Positions 1 through 6,181 of a stretch of 6,215 bases of DNA are shown one piece after another (the stretch's first letter is position 1; the number at the start of each line of letters is the position of its first letter). This DNA is from Ruminococcus sp. AF46-10NS (GTDB lineage: Bacteria > Bacillota > Clostridia > Lachnospirales > Lachnospiraceae). A model generated the notes under the pieces. The model saw only the letters and a list, made by a program, of their open reading frames with translations. It was not told where the DNA came from and searched no databases. Position numbers and translations under genes: made by a program. The stretch spans positions 1 through 6,215 of the forward strand of contig NZ_QRNF01000078.1 in the NCBI RefSeq assembly GCF_003474435.1, in the 5' to 3' direction.

Positions 1-110
1 TGTAAATGTGGTGCAGTTGGCAGACTGTCAGTGCGCCTTCCGGGCGCAAGCAGGGAATAGTCCCTTATAGGGACAGAGCAAGCCACCCGCTAAGCGGGTG
101 GTCTTGACTG
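1..110 (+). mobile_element. Possible right end of an IS200/IS605-type element (stacked hairpins, omega-RNA-like)
   Basis: Three hairpins follow each other closely: TGCGCC/GGCGCA (32-37 with 43-48), GTCCCT/AGGGAC (60-65 with 69-74) and the perfect 8-bp CCACCCGC/GCGGGTGG (83-90 with 94-101, loop TAA). Stacked GC-rich hairpins ending in a strong terminal stem are typical of the right ends of IS200/IS605 elements carrying tnpB, where the same bases form the scaffold of the guide (omega) RNA. The GC content is higher than in the flanking genes. The left edge is open in two frames, to stops at 58-60 and 68-70, so the tail of a transposase-like gene may be included, but I cannot recognise it. The last hairpin is not followed by a T-run, so a plain rho-independent terminator fits less well. 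The family assignment comes from memory of such ends, not from a search. Confidence 0.42.
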
Positions 111-124
111 CGATAGTTTGTGAT

Positions 125-166
125 TGTGATGATATCACAGAAAATGATTTACCTTTTGCTTATAAT
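125..166 (+). promoter_or_regulatory. Crp/Fnr-type operator plus -10 box, promoter of the SDR gene
   Basis: The operator TGTGATGATATCACA (125-139) is a perfect 6-3-6 palindrome centred on base 132. After 21 bases comes a consensus -10 box, TATAAT (161-166), giving an expected start near 173 and an operator centre near -41. There is no good -35 hexamer at 138-143 (CAGAAA), as expected for a promoter that needs a class II activator. An extra half-site, TTGTGA (118-123), lies directly before the operator as a tandem repeat of its left arm. The likely regulator is the Crp/Fnr protein encoded at 3488-4147. Confidence 0.8.
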
Positions 167-198
167 GTAACTACAAACAAAGTAAGGAGGTAGTCTAA

Positions 199-944
<746 letters not shown>

Positions 945-957
945 GTTAATGAGGTAT

Positions 958-999
958 GGTGATGTAATCACGGAAAATAAATGAAACTAAGACCATAAT
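958..999 (+). promoter_or_regulatory. Crp/Fnr-type operator plus -10 box, promoter of the trx-rhodanese-CoADR operon
   Basis: GGTGATGTAATCACG (958-972) contains the perfect palindrome GTGAT-GTA-ATCAC (959-971), centred on 965. Exactly 21 bases further is CATAAT (994-999), so the expected start is near 1006 and the operator sits near -41, the same geometry as at 125-166 and 4264-4305. It lies only 14 bases after the SDR stop. The thioredoxin operon therefore has its own regulated promoter even if there is read-through from the SDR gene, and no terminator is visible between the two. Confidence 0.78.
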
Positions 1000-1036
1000 A
1001 AATCTACAAAAAGAAAAAGATAAGGAGGACTGTAAA

Positions 1037-1342
1037 ATGTCTGCTATTAATATCAATAAAAATAATTTTCAGAACGAAGTACTGAGTTCCGATAAACCCG
1101 TTCTTTTAGATTTTTGGGCATCTTGGTGTGCGCCTTGCCGTATGGTAGTACCTATTGTAGAGGAGATTGCAAGTGAGCGTAGAGATATTAAAGTTGGAAA
1201 GATTAATGTAGATGAAGAGCCTGAACTGGCAAATAAGTTCAGTATTATGAGCATTCCAACTTTAGTGGTTATGAAGAATGGGAAGATTGTACAGCAGGTT
1301 TCAGGGGCGAGACCTAAGAATGCGATTTTAGAAATGCTTTAG
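1037..1342 (+). CDS. trxA: Thioredoxin with WCAPC active site
   Basis: A cytoplasmic thioredoxin of 101 residues that reduces protein disulfides, normally recharged by thioredoxin reductase (a TrxB is encoded at 4675-5598). It has the DFWASWCAPC active-site strand with redox cysteines C31 and C34, the NVDEEPELA segment after strand 3, the cis-proline P74 in MSIPT, and a C-terminal NGK turn. The length is close to the usual 100-110. WCAPC differs from the standard WCGPC by Gly to Ala, a common natural variant. AAGGAGG (1022-1028) fits the ATG at 1037. It is the first gene of an operon with two rhodanese-containing proteins, so it may also release sulfur from persulfides or reduce these partners; that is inference. 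It shares its opening S-x-I-N-I-N-K with the second thioredoxin at 4336, which suggests a duplicated pair. Confidence 0.95.
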   Translation: MSAININKNNFQNEVLSSDKPVLLDFWASWCAPCRMVVPIVEEIASERRDIKVGKINVDEEPELANKFSIMSIPTLVVMKNGKIVQQVSGARPKNAILEML

Positions 1343-1353
1343 GGGGTGTTCTA

Positions 1354-1674
1354 ATGGGATTTTTTGATCTCTTTAAACAGTCGAATATTAATCAAGGCAT
1401 AGAAGAATATAAAAGGACTGGTGATGCAGTTCTGCTGGATGTACGTACACCGCAGGAATATCAGGAAGGACATATACCAGAAAGTAAAAATGTGCCGTTG
1501 CAGCAACTTGACAATATTGCTTCTGTAGCGAAGAATAAGGATATCCCACTGTTTGTATACTGTTATTCCGGTTCACGAAGCCGCCAGGCAACTGGGATAC
1601 TGCAACGAATGGGATATTCTAAAGTAAATAATATCGGTGGCATTGCAGCTTACTCAGGAAAGGTGGAAAAATAA
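1354..1674 (+). CDS. Single-domain rhodanese-like sulfurtransferase
   Basis: A 106-residue protein consisting of one rhodanese domain, probably cytoplasmic because no signal peptide is visible. Family members move sulfane sulfur as a cysteine persulfide. Visible landmarks are LLDVRTPQEY (27-36, with D29 and R31), GHIP (39-42) and the active-site loop C70-Y-S-G-S-R75, with the catalytic cysteine in the usual place followed by a 6-residue loop typical of sulfurtransferases rather than phosphatases. The GGIAAYSG ending is typical of short PspE/GlpE-like proteins. It starts 12 bases after the thioredoxin stop, with AGGGGGTG as ribosome site, and ends one base before the next start, so it is translated from the same operon. 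Together with the fused rhodanese of the next gene it gives this operon two persulfide-carrying domains. The in vivo donor and acceptor are unknown. Confidence 0.93.
   Translation: MGFFDLFKQSNINQGIEEYKRTGDAVLLDVRTPQEYQEGHIPESKNVPLQQLDNIASVAKNKDIPLFVYCYSGSRSRQATGILQRMGYSKVNNIGGIAAYSGKVEK
1657..1666 (+). promoter_or_regulatory. Ribosome binding site that fixes the CoADR start at 1676
   Basis: GGAAAGGTGG ends 9 bases before the ATG at 1676. The frame is open further upstream to an ATG at 1637, but that would overlap the rhodanese gene by 38 bases. It would also put 13 extra residues before the MKVIIVGG strand, which is where this flavoprotein family begins. Confidence 0.75.
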
Positions 1675-1675
1675 G

Positions 1676-3367
1676 ATGAAGGTAATAATTGTAGGAGGTG
1701 TAGCCGGAGGAGCTACAGCCGCAGCAAGAATACGCAGACTGAATGAACATGCTGAAATTACTGTGTTTGAAAGATCCGGATACATATCCTATGCAAATTG
1801 TGGACTTCCATATTATATTGGAGACGTGATCACAGACCCGGAAGAACTTACACTACAGACACCAGAGAGTTTTTTTAAACGCTTCCGTATTAACATGAAA
1901 ATTCATCATGAAGTTATCTCCATACATCCGGAACGTAAAACGGTTTCAGTGAAAAATTTAGAGAATGGTGAGATATTTGAAGAAAAATATGATAAGCTGA
2001 TCCTCTCTCCAGGTGCAAAGCCAACACAGCCGAGACTTCCAGGAGTAGGTATTGATAAACTTTTTACACTTCGTACTGTAGAAGACACTTTTCGGATAAA
2101 GGAATATATAAATAAGAATCATCCAAAATCGGCTGTATTGGCAGGTGGCGGTTTTATTGGTCTGGAACTGGCAGAAAATTTGAGGGAGCTTGGCATGGAT
2201 GTTACGATTGTCCAGCGGCCTAAGCAGCTGATGAACCCTTTTGACCCGGATATGGCATCCATGATCCATAATGAAATGAGAAAGCATGGGATAAAACTGG
2301 TACTGGGCTATACAGTAGAAGGATTTAAAGAAAAAGACAACGGAGTGGAGGTCCTGTTGAAAGATAATCCATCCCTTCAGGCTGATATGGTAGTTCTGGC
2401 AATCGGAGTCACACCAGACACAGTATTAGCAAAAGAAGCCGGTCTGGAACTTGGCATCAAGGAAAGTATTGTAGTGAATGACAGAATGGAAACCTCTGTA
2501 CCGGATATTTATGCTGCAGGTGATGCAGTTCAGGTAAAACATTATGTTACGGGTAATGATGCGCTAATTTCTTTGGCAGGACCAGCCAATAAACAGGGCA
2601 GAATCATCGCTGATAATATTTGTGGCGGTGATAGTCGTTACCTGGGCAGTCAGGGAAGCTCCGTTATAAAAGTGTTTGATATGACAGCAGCCACTACAGG
2701 TATCAATGAAACCAATGCCAAAAAGTCAGGATTAGAGGTAGATACAGTAATTCTTTCTCCTATGAGTCATGCCGGTTACTATCCTGGTGGAAAAGTGATG
2801 ACCATGAAGGTGGTTTTTGAAAAAGAGAGCTATCGTTTGCTTGGTGCTCAGATTATTGGATATGAAGGAGTTGATAAACGTATTGATGTGCTGGCAACAG
2901 CAATCCATGCAGGGCTGAAGGCAACCCAGCTGAAGGATTTGGATCTCGCATATGCACCGCCTTATTCCTCTGCCAAGGATCCTGTAAATATGGCAGGATT
3001 CATGATAGACAATATAGCAAAAGGTACCTTAAAACAATGGCATCTGGAAGATATGGATAAGATTTCTAGAGATAAAAGTGTTGTGTTGCTGGATGTGAGA
3101 ACTGTAGGTGAATTTAACAGGGGGCATATGGATGGATTCAAAAACATTCCTGTAGATGAACTAAGGGAACGTATCAATGAAATTGAGAAGGGAAAGCCTG
3201 TTTACCTGATATGCCAGAGTGGGCTGCGAAGTTATATTGCCAGTCGTATTCTGGAAGGAAATGGATATGAAACATACAACTTCTCCGGCGGATTCCGCTT
3301 CTATGATGCAGTTGTCAATGACCGTGCGCTGATTGAAAAGGCATATGCATGTGGTATGGATTATTAA
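1676..3367 (+). CDS. CoA-disulfide reductase / polysulfide reductase with C-terminal rhodanese domain (CoADR-Rhd)
   Basis: A 563-residue FAD enzyme of the pyridine nucleotide-disulfide oxidoreductase family. Known relatives use NAD(P)H to reduce CoA disulfide, CoA persulfide or polysulfide in the cytoplasm. The FAD-binding GGVAGGATAA is at 7-16 and the single redox cysteine is C42 in SYANCGLPYYIG. The nucleotide-binding GGGFIG is at 157-162 and the FAD-contacting AAGD at 280-283. The CoA-site segment AYAPPYSSAKDP (425-436) includes Y430. A linker leads to a rhodanese domain at about 455-545, with LLDVRT (D473, R475), GH at 483-484 and the loop C513-Q-S-G-L-R518. The end of the second Rossmann strand is IVQRPK, without the acidic residue usual for NADH, so NADPH may be used; this is inference. 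The start is chosen by ribosome-site spacing. The fused domain suggests persulfide formed at C513 is reduced at C42. It ends the operon before the terminator at 3411. Confidence 0.93.
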   Translation: MKVIIVGGVAGGATAAARIRRLNEHAEITVFERSGYISYANCGLPYYIGDVITDPEELTLQTPESFFKRFRINMKIHHEVISIHPERKTVSVKNLENGEIFEEKYDKLILSPGAKPTQPRLPGVGIDKLFTLRTVEDTFRIKEYINKNHPKSAVLAGGGFIGLELAENLRELGMDVTIVQRPKQLMNPFDPDMASMIHNEMRKHGIKLVLGYTVEGFKEKDNGVEVLLKDNPSLQADMVVLAIGVTPDTVLAKEAGLELGIKESIVVNDRMETSVPDIYAAGDAVQVKHYVTGNDALISLAGPANKQGRIIADNICGGDSRYLGSQGSSVIKVFDMTAATTGINETNAKKSGLEVDTVILSPMSHAGYYPGGKVMTMKVVFEKESYRLLGAQIIGYEGVDKRIDVLATAIHAGLKATQLKDLDLAYAPPYSSAKDPVNMAGFMIDNIAKGTLKQWHLEDMDKISRDKSVVLLDVRTVGEFNRGHMDGFKNIPVDELRERINEIEKGKPVYLICQSGLRSYIASRILEGNGYETYNFSGGFRFYDAVVNDRALIEKAYACGMDY

Positions 3368-3410
3368 AAATAATCATAATATTTTTATAATTTTCTCGTT
3401 ATATAAAAAG

Positions 3411-3458
3411 ATCCCCCATTTATTAGAATGACTTTCATAATTCTGATAAATGGAGGAT
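3411..3458. terminator. Bidirectional rho-independent terminator between convergent genes
   Basis: A long inverted repeat pairs 3411-3429 with 3440-3458 (19-bp stem with one or two wobble pairs, 10-base loop). On the minus strand it is followed by TTTTT (complement of 3405-3409), which ends the regulator transcript. On the plus strand it is followed by TCTTCTTTATAT, a weaker T-rich tail that can end the CoADR operon. It sits 44 bases after the CoADR stop and 30 bases beyond the regulator stop. Confidence 0.85.
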
Positions 3459-3487
3459 TCTTCTTTATATGTTACAGAAAAACAATT

Positions 3488-4147
3488 TTATGACCTTTGG
3501 AGTGTTTCCAGTCTTTTTGGATCAAGGATTGTGATTTTGCCACGGGAGAGTTTGACGAGACCCTCGCCTTGAAAGTATCGAAGCATTCGAGTGATAACTT
3601 CCCTGTGGGAACCAAGATGGTTTGCGATAGTTTCGTGAGTGATTTTCAGTTCATTTGTTCCTTCAATGGATGTTTCTTCTAAAAGAAATGAAGCAACACG
3701 CTTATCCAAACTCTTCCACATAATCTGTTCAATCAGCCACATGACATCAGAAAAACGGGTAGCCATTAACTCATTGGTATAATTTGCGACAGGAGCAGAT
3801 TCTTTCATGATGCCCTTATAGATTTCAGCAGGGATGATCCAAAGATCCGTATCTTTTTCTGCTTCAATGGTTACTTCAAATTGAATAGACCGCATGATAC
3901 ATGAGGCGGATAAAAGACACATATCCATATCGAACAGACGGTAAAGTGTAATCTCCCGTCCTTCATCTGAAAGTATGTAAGTTCGAAGCTGCCCGGATTT
4001 AACCAGTAATAATCCAGTACAATCCAGGTTTCCATTGTGAATGATTGTCCCTTTTTTTACATACTGTGTGATTAAATTGTCTGAAATTAGTTTTTTCTGT
4101 GCTGTATTTAAGTCATTCCATAGTGGAAAACAATTTTCGAAGTTCAT
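3488..4147 (-). CDS. Crp/Fnr-family transcriptional regulator, probable thiol-sensing activator
   Basis: A 219-residue cytoplasmic DNA-binding protein. An N-terminal cyclic-nucleotide-binding-like beta roll (about 10-115) leads through a long dimer helix (about 118-145) to a winged helix (about 148-215). The recognition helix GSHREVITRML aligns with Crp's GCSRETVGRIL and keeps R182, E183 and R187, the three residues that in Crp read GTGA; the operators at 125, 958 and 4264 all have GTGA arms. The cAMP pocket motif of Crp (GE...RSA) is absent and is replaced by C77-LLSAS-C83. The N-terminal cysteine cluster of FNR is also absent, with only C6 and C43 elsewhere. I infer redox, thiol or persulfide sensing through cysteines; the ligand is unknown. 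An ATG at 4171 is in frame but lies at the -10 box, before the expected transcript start, so the ATG at 4147 with AAAGGAG nine bases upstream is preferred. It is divergent from the trx-trxB operon and convergent with CoADR. Confidence 0.92.
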   Translation of the reverse strand: MNFENCFPLWNDLNTAQKKLISDNLITQYVKKGTIIHNGNLDCTGLLLVKSGQLRTYILSDEGREITLYRLFDMDMCLLSASCIMRSIQFEVTIEAEKDTDLWIIPAEIYKGIMKESAPVANYTNELMATRFSDVMWLIEQIMWKSLDKRVASFLLEETSIEGTNELKITHETIANHLGSHREVITRMLRYFQGEGLVKLSRGKITILDPKRLETLQRS

Positions 4148-4156
4148 AACCGTTAT

Positions 4157-4163
4157 CTCCTTT
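4157..4163 (-). promoter_or_regulatory. Ribosome binding site of the regulator gene, deciding its start
   Basis: AAAGGAG (minus strand, 4163 to 4157) lies 9 bases before the ATG at 4147. The upstream in-frame ATG at 4171 has no ribosome site and lies before the predicted transcription start near 4165, leaving a leader of only about 18 bases. Confidence 0.85.
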
Positions 4164-4171
4164 ACGAACAT

Positions 4172-4200
4172 AGTATACTTGCTTTTTTTAGATGCGTCAA
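4172..4200 (-). promoter_or_regulatory. Sigma-A-type promoter of the regulator gene
   Basis: On the minus strand, TTGACG (4200-4195) is followed after exactly 17 bases by TATACT (4177-4172), close to the sigma-A consensus. Transcription should start near 4165. The good -35 contrasts with the three operator-linked promoters and suggests steady expression without an activator. The nearest operator (centre 4271) is about 106 bases upstream of this start, so strong autoregulation is not obvious. Confidence 0.82.
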
Positions 4201-4263
4201 TTATATAACTGCATATGCCATAAATAGAAATAAAAAGAAGTGTAATAAAGTAAATTATCTTTC

Positions 4264-4305
4264 TGTGATATCATCACGGAAGCAAGCACTTATTTGGGGT
4301 ATATT
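4264..4305 (+). promoter_or_regulatory. Crp/Fnr-type operator plus -10 box, promoter of the trx-trxB operon
   Basis: TGTGATATCATCACG (4264-4278) is a palindrome with arms TGTGAT and ATCACG, centred on 4271 (GTGAT/ATCAC perfect). After 21 bases comes TATATT (4300-4305), giving an expected start near 4312 and an operator centre near -41. Spacing and arms match the sites at 125 and 958. No -35 consensus is visible at the matching place. Confidence 0.8.
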
Positions 4306-4315
4306 AAGTTCAAAT

Positions 4316-4326
4316 AGGAGAAGGAG
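4316..4326 (+). promoter_or_regulatory. Double ribosome binding site deciding the second thioredoxin start
   Basis: AGGAGAAGGAG ends 9 bases before the ATG at 4336. A TTG at 4327 is in frame but touches the ribosome site directly, so it cannot be used efficiently. The ATG start also aligns with the first thioredoxin (MSAININK against MTSININK). Confidence 0.75.
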
Positions 4327-4335
4327 TTGAAAAAT

Positions 4336-4659
4336 ATGACATCTATAAATATAAATAAAGAAAAGTTTGGACAATTAATTCATAAGGAAAAACCGGTTTT
4401 GGTTGATTTCTGGGCACCTTGGTGTGGTTATTGCCGTAGAATTGGAGCAGCTTATGAAAAAATAAGTGAAGAATACAGCGATATTCTTGTTGCTGGAAAA
4501 GTAAATATTGATGAAGAACCACAGATTGCAGAAGCTGAAAAGATTGAGGTGATTCCTACGCTGGTTTTATATCGAAATGGAAAGGCAATAGATTCTATTG
4601 TTGCACCTGAATCAAAAATAATGATAGAGAATTTTATTAATGAAGCATTGGAAAAATAA
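4336..4659 (+). CDS. Thioredoxin-family protein with unusual WCGYC active site
   Basis: A 107-residue cytoplasmic thioredoxin fold. The active-site strand DFWAPWCGYC carries redox cysteines C30 and C33. NIDEEPQIA follows the third strand, cis-proline P74 lies in VIPT, and an NGK turn follows. The proline normally between the cysteines (WCGPC) is replaced by tyrosine. The inter-cysteine pair Gly-Tyr is known to affect redox potential and pKa in this family, so this copy may be tuned to different partners from the WCAPC copy at 1037; that is inference. It is the first gene of a two-gene operon with thioredoxin reductase, 15 bases apart, so TrxB is its likely electron donor. It is controlled by the operator at 4264. 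NrdH or glutaredoxin-like roles are less likely, since length and motifs match thioredoxin throughout. Confidence 0.93.
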   Translation: MTSININKEKFGQLIHKEKPVLVDFWAPWCGYCRRIGAAYEKISEEYSDILVAGKVNIDEEPQIAEAEKIEVIPTLVLYRNGKAIDSIVAPESKIMIENFINEALEK

Positions 4660-4674
4660 AAGGAGGACTGCTGT

Positions 4675-5598
4675 ATGAATGAAAATCATGTTTACGATAT
4701 GATTATCGTGGGGGGAGGACCTGGAGGGTATACTTCAGCATTATACGCAGCCAGAGCAGGATTTGATACCATTGTTTTAGAAAAATTATCTGCAGGTGGT
4801 CAGATGTCATTGACCTGGCAGATTGATAACTATCCTGGTTTTGAAAATGGAATTGACGGATTTTCATTGGCAGAGAAAATGCAAAAACAGGCGGAAAAAT
4901 TTGGCGCTAAAAGTGAATATGCTGAAGTTTTTAATATGGATTTAACAGGAAAGCTTAAGAGAGTAGAAACTAGTTCGGGAATTTATATTGGGAAAACAGT
5001 AGTGATTGCTACTGGAGCAAATCCAAGAGAACTTGGTCTCGCTAAAGAAAAAGAATTGATAGGTCATGGGGTTGCTTATTGTGCCTCCTGTGATGGTATG
5101 TTTTATAAAGATAAGATCGTGGTGGTTGTTGGTGGTGGAAATTCTGCTGTATCAGATGCTGTTCTTTTAAGTCGAATTGCTAAGAAAGTCATTATTGTTC
5201 ATCGAAGAGATACATTACGTGCAACGAAAATCTACCATGACCAGCTGATGAAAACTGAAAATATAGAGTTTCGATGGAACAATACAGTAAATGAACTGAT
5301 TTATGGAGAACGATTGACTGGTGTGCGGTTGAAAGATACAGTCACAGGAGAAGAAAACATTATAGAATGTGACGGCCTGTTTGTGAGTATAGGAAGAAAA
5401 CCGACAACAGATTTTTTAGATAATCAGATAGAACTGGATAATAAAGGATATATTGTGGCAGGTGAAAACACTGAAACGAGTATTCCGGGTGTTTATGCTG
5501 TAGGAGATGTCAGAACAAAGTTACTTCGTCAGATAGTAACAGCAGTGGCAGATGGTGCTATGGCAGTACATATGGCAGAAGAGTATGTGGAGAAATAA
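4675..5598 (+). CDS. trxB: Thioredoxin-disulfide reductase
   Basis: A 307-residue low-molecular-weight thioredoxin reductase, an FAD enzyme that passes electrons from NADPH to thioredoxin in the cytoplasm. The FAD-binding GGGPGG is at 13-18 and GGQM at 41-44. The redox-active dithiol C136-A-S-C139 followed by DG is a Ser variant of the usual CATC. The nucleotide-binding GGGNSA is at 153-158. HRRDTLRA (176-183) carries the arginines that bind the 2'-phosphate of NADPH, supporting NADPH over ferredoxin as donor. The FAD-contacting YAVGDVR is at 274-280, followed by RQIVTAVADG. Length is typical of the family. AAAGGAGG (about 4659-4666) fits the ATG at 4675, 15 bases after the thioredoxin stop. 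It probably serves both thioredoxins of the window. No clear terminator follows; only a weak 6-bp stem at 5631-5649 without a T-run is seen. Confidence 0.96.
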   Translation: MNENHVYDMIIVGGGPGGYTSALYAARAGFDTIVLEKLSAGGQMSLTWQIDNYPGFENGIDGFSLAEKMQKQAEKFGAKSEYAEVFNMDLTGKLKRVETSSGIYIGKTVVIATGANPRELGLAKEKELIGHGVAYCASCDGMFYKDKIVVVVGGGNSAVSDAVLLSRIAKKVIIVHRRDTLRATKIYHDQLMKTENIEFRWNNTVNELIYGERLTGVRLKDTVTGEENIIECDGLFVSIGRKPTTDFLDNQIELDNKGYIVAGENTETSIPGVYAVGDVRTKLLRQIVTAVADGAMAVHMAEEYVEK

Positions 5599-5735
5599 TA
5601 ATCAGAATTTGAATGGTGAACTTTTCATACTGAAATATGTACAATTTCAATAATGACATGAACTTATGGGAATGTATTGCGGATACTTTGTGAACTTTAT
5701 CCTGATACAATGATTATGCTGATGAAAGAAGGCAT

Positions 5736-6119
5736 CGCCTGGAGATGAAGGCGAAAGCTGAAATAGAAGATACCAAAAATCTATATGACTATTGTGGTAA
5801 AAGATTATATCGTTCAGTGCTTGATGACAGCAGGATTATCATTAATCTTGCATCAAAAGAATACTCGAAATGTATAGAAAAATATTTATCAGATAAAGAC
5901 AAATATATTACGGTTACGTTTTGTGAACAATCAGGGGATAAACTGGTAACAAAAGGTACATATGCTAAGATGGCTCGTGGTGAGATGGTCAGATATATGG
6001 CAGAAAAAGAAATTGAAAATCCTGCAGACGTACAAACGTTTGACAGACTTGGATACAATTTTAGAAGAGATTTATCATCTGAAATAGAATATGTTTTTGA
6101 ACGAAAAATTATGGAATAA
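5736..6119 (+). pseudogene. yaaA: C-terminal half of a YaaA-family (DUF328) peroxide-stress protein, 5' part missing
   Basis: The reading frame from about 5736 matches the second half of YaaA. RLEM (5736-5747) is followed by NLYDYCGKRL, then INLASKEY, the conserved KMARGEMVRY (residues 75-84 counted from the ATG at 5745), GYNF and a VFERK ending, in the order known from E. coli YaaA (RLEM, NLASDEY, KARG, GYFF, VFKR). YaaA limits free iron and DNA damage during hydrogen peroxide stress in E. coli. About 130 N-terminal residues are absent: the frame upstream is closed by TGA at 5703-5705, and 5599-5735 contains no recognisable YaaA start. The ATG at 5745 has only GGAG touching it, so translation is doubtful. 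The C-terminus is complete, and there are no internal stops, so the loss may be recent. A functional short protein is possible but less likely. It is probably unrelated to the trxB operon. Confidence 0.8.
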
Positions 6120-6139
6120 GATTGTGCGAAAAAGGGACA

Positions 6140-6181
6140 TTTACAAAGTGCTAATTATTTCAATAATAGTAATTATTACTA
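6140..6181 (+). promoter_or_regulatory. Possible promoter with a PerR/Fur-like 7-1-7 palindrome
   Basis: TAGTAAT-T-ATTACTA (6167-6181) is a perfect 15-bp palindrome with the 7-1-7 layout of PerR/Fur-family boxes and agrees at 5 of 7 positions per arm with the PerR consensus TTATAAT-N-ATTATAA. Upstream, TTTACA (6140-6145) and AATAAT (6162-6167), 16 bases apart, could be -35 and -10 boxes, so the palindrome would cover the transcription start as repressor sites do. The gene served would lie beyond the right edge. AT-rich DNA produces such palindromes by chance fairly easily. Confidence 0.4.

Noticed and set aside
1..70. C-terminal end of a transposase (tnpB) reading into the window
   Set aside because: Two frames are open (to 58-60 and 68-70), but the short peptides show no motif I can assign, so no separate gene is called.
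83..104. CCACCCGC/GCGGGTGG stem as a rho-independent terminator
   Set aside because: There is no T-run after the stem (TCTTGACTGC), and two further hairpins precede it, which fits a transposon end or structured RNA better. A terminator role is not excluded.
1637..1675. Upstream ATG giving a CoADR of 576 residues
   Set aside because: It overlaps the rhodanese gene, lacks a ribosome site, and adds residues before the conserved MKVIIVGG beginning of the FAD fold.
1958..2287. A 109-codon minus-strand open frame inside the CoADR gene
   Set aside because: It is a shadow of a clearly conserved flavoprotein on the plus strand, with no recognisable protein motif.
3366..3386. AAAAATA/TATTTTT hairpin directly after the CoADR stop
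   Set aside because: A 7-bp stem of only A-T pairs in very AT-rich DNA is too weak to call a terminator; the strong stem at 3411-3458 explains termination.
4148..4171. Longer regulator start at 4171 (8 extra residues)
   Set aside because: That ATG lies directly after the -10 box and before the expected transcription start, without a ribosome site; the ATG at 4147 has a well-placed AAAGGAG.
5631..5649. TGAAAT/ATTTCA stem after trxB as a terminator
   Set aside because: Only 6 A-T-rich pairs and no T tract follow, so it cannot be supported.
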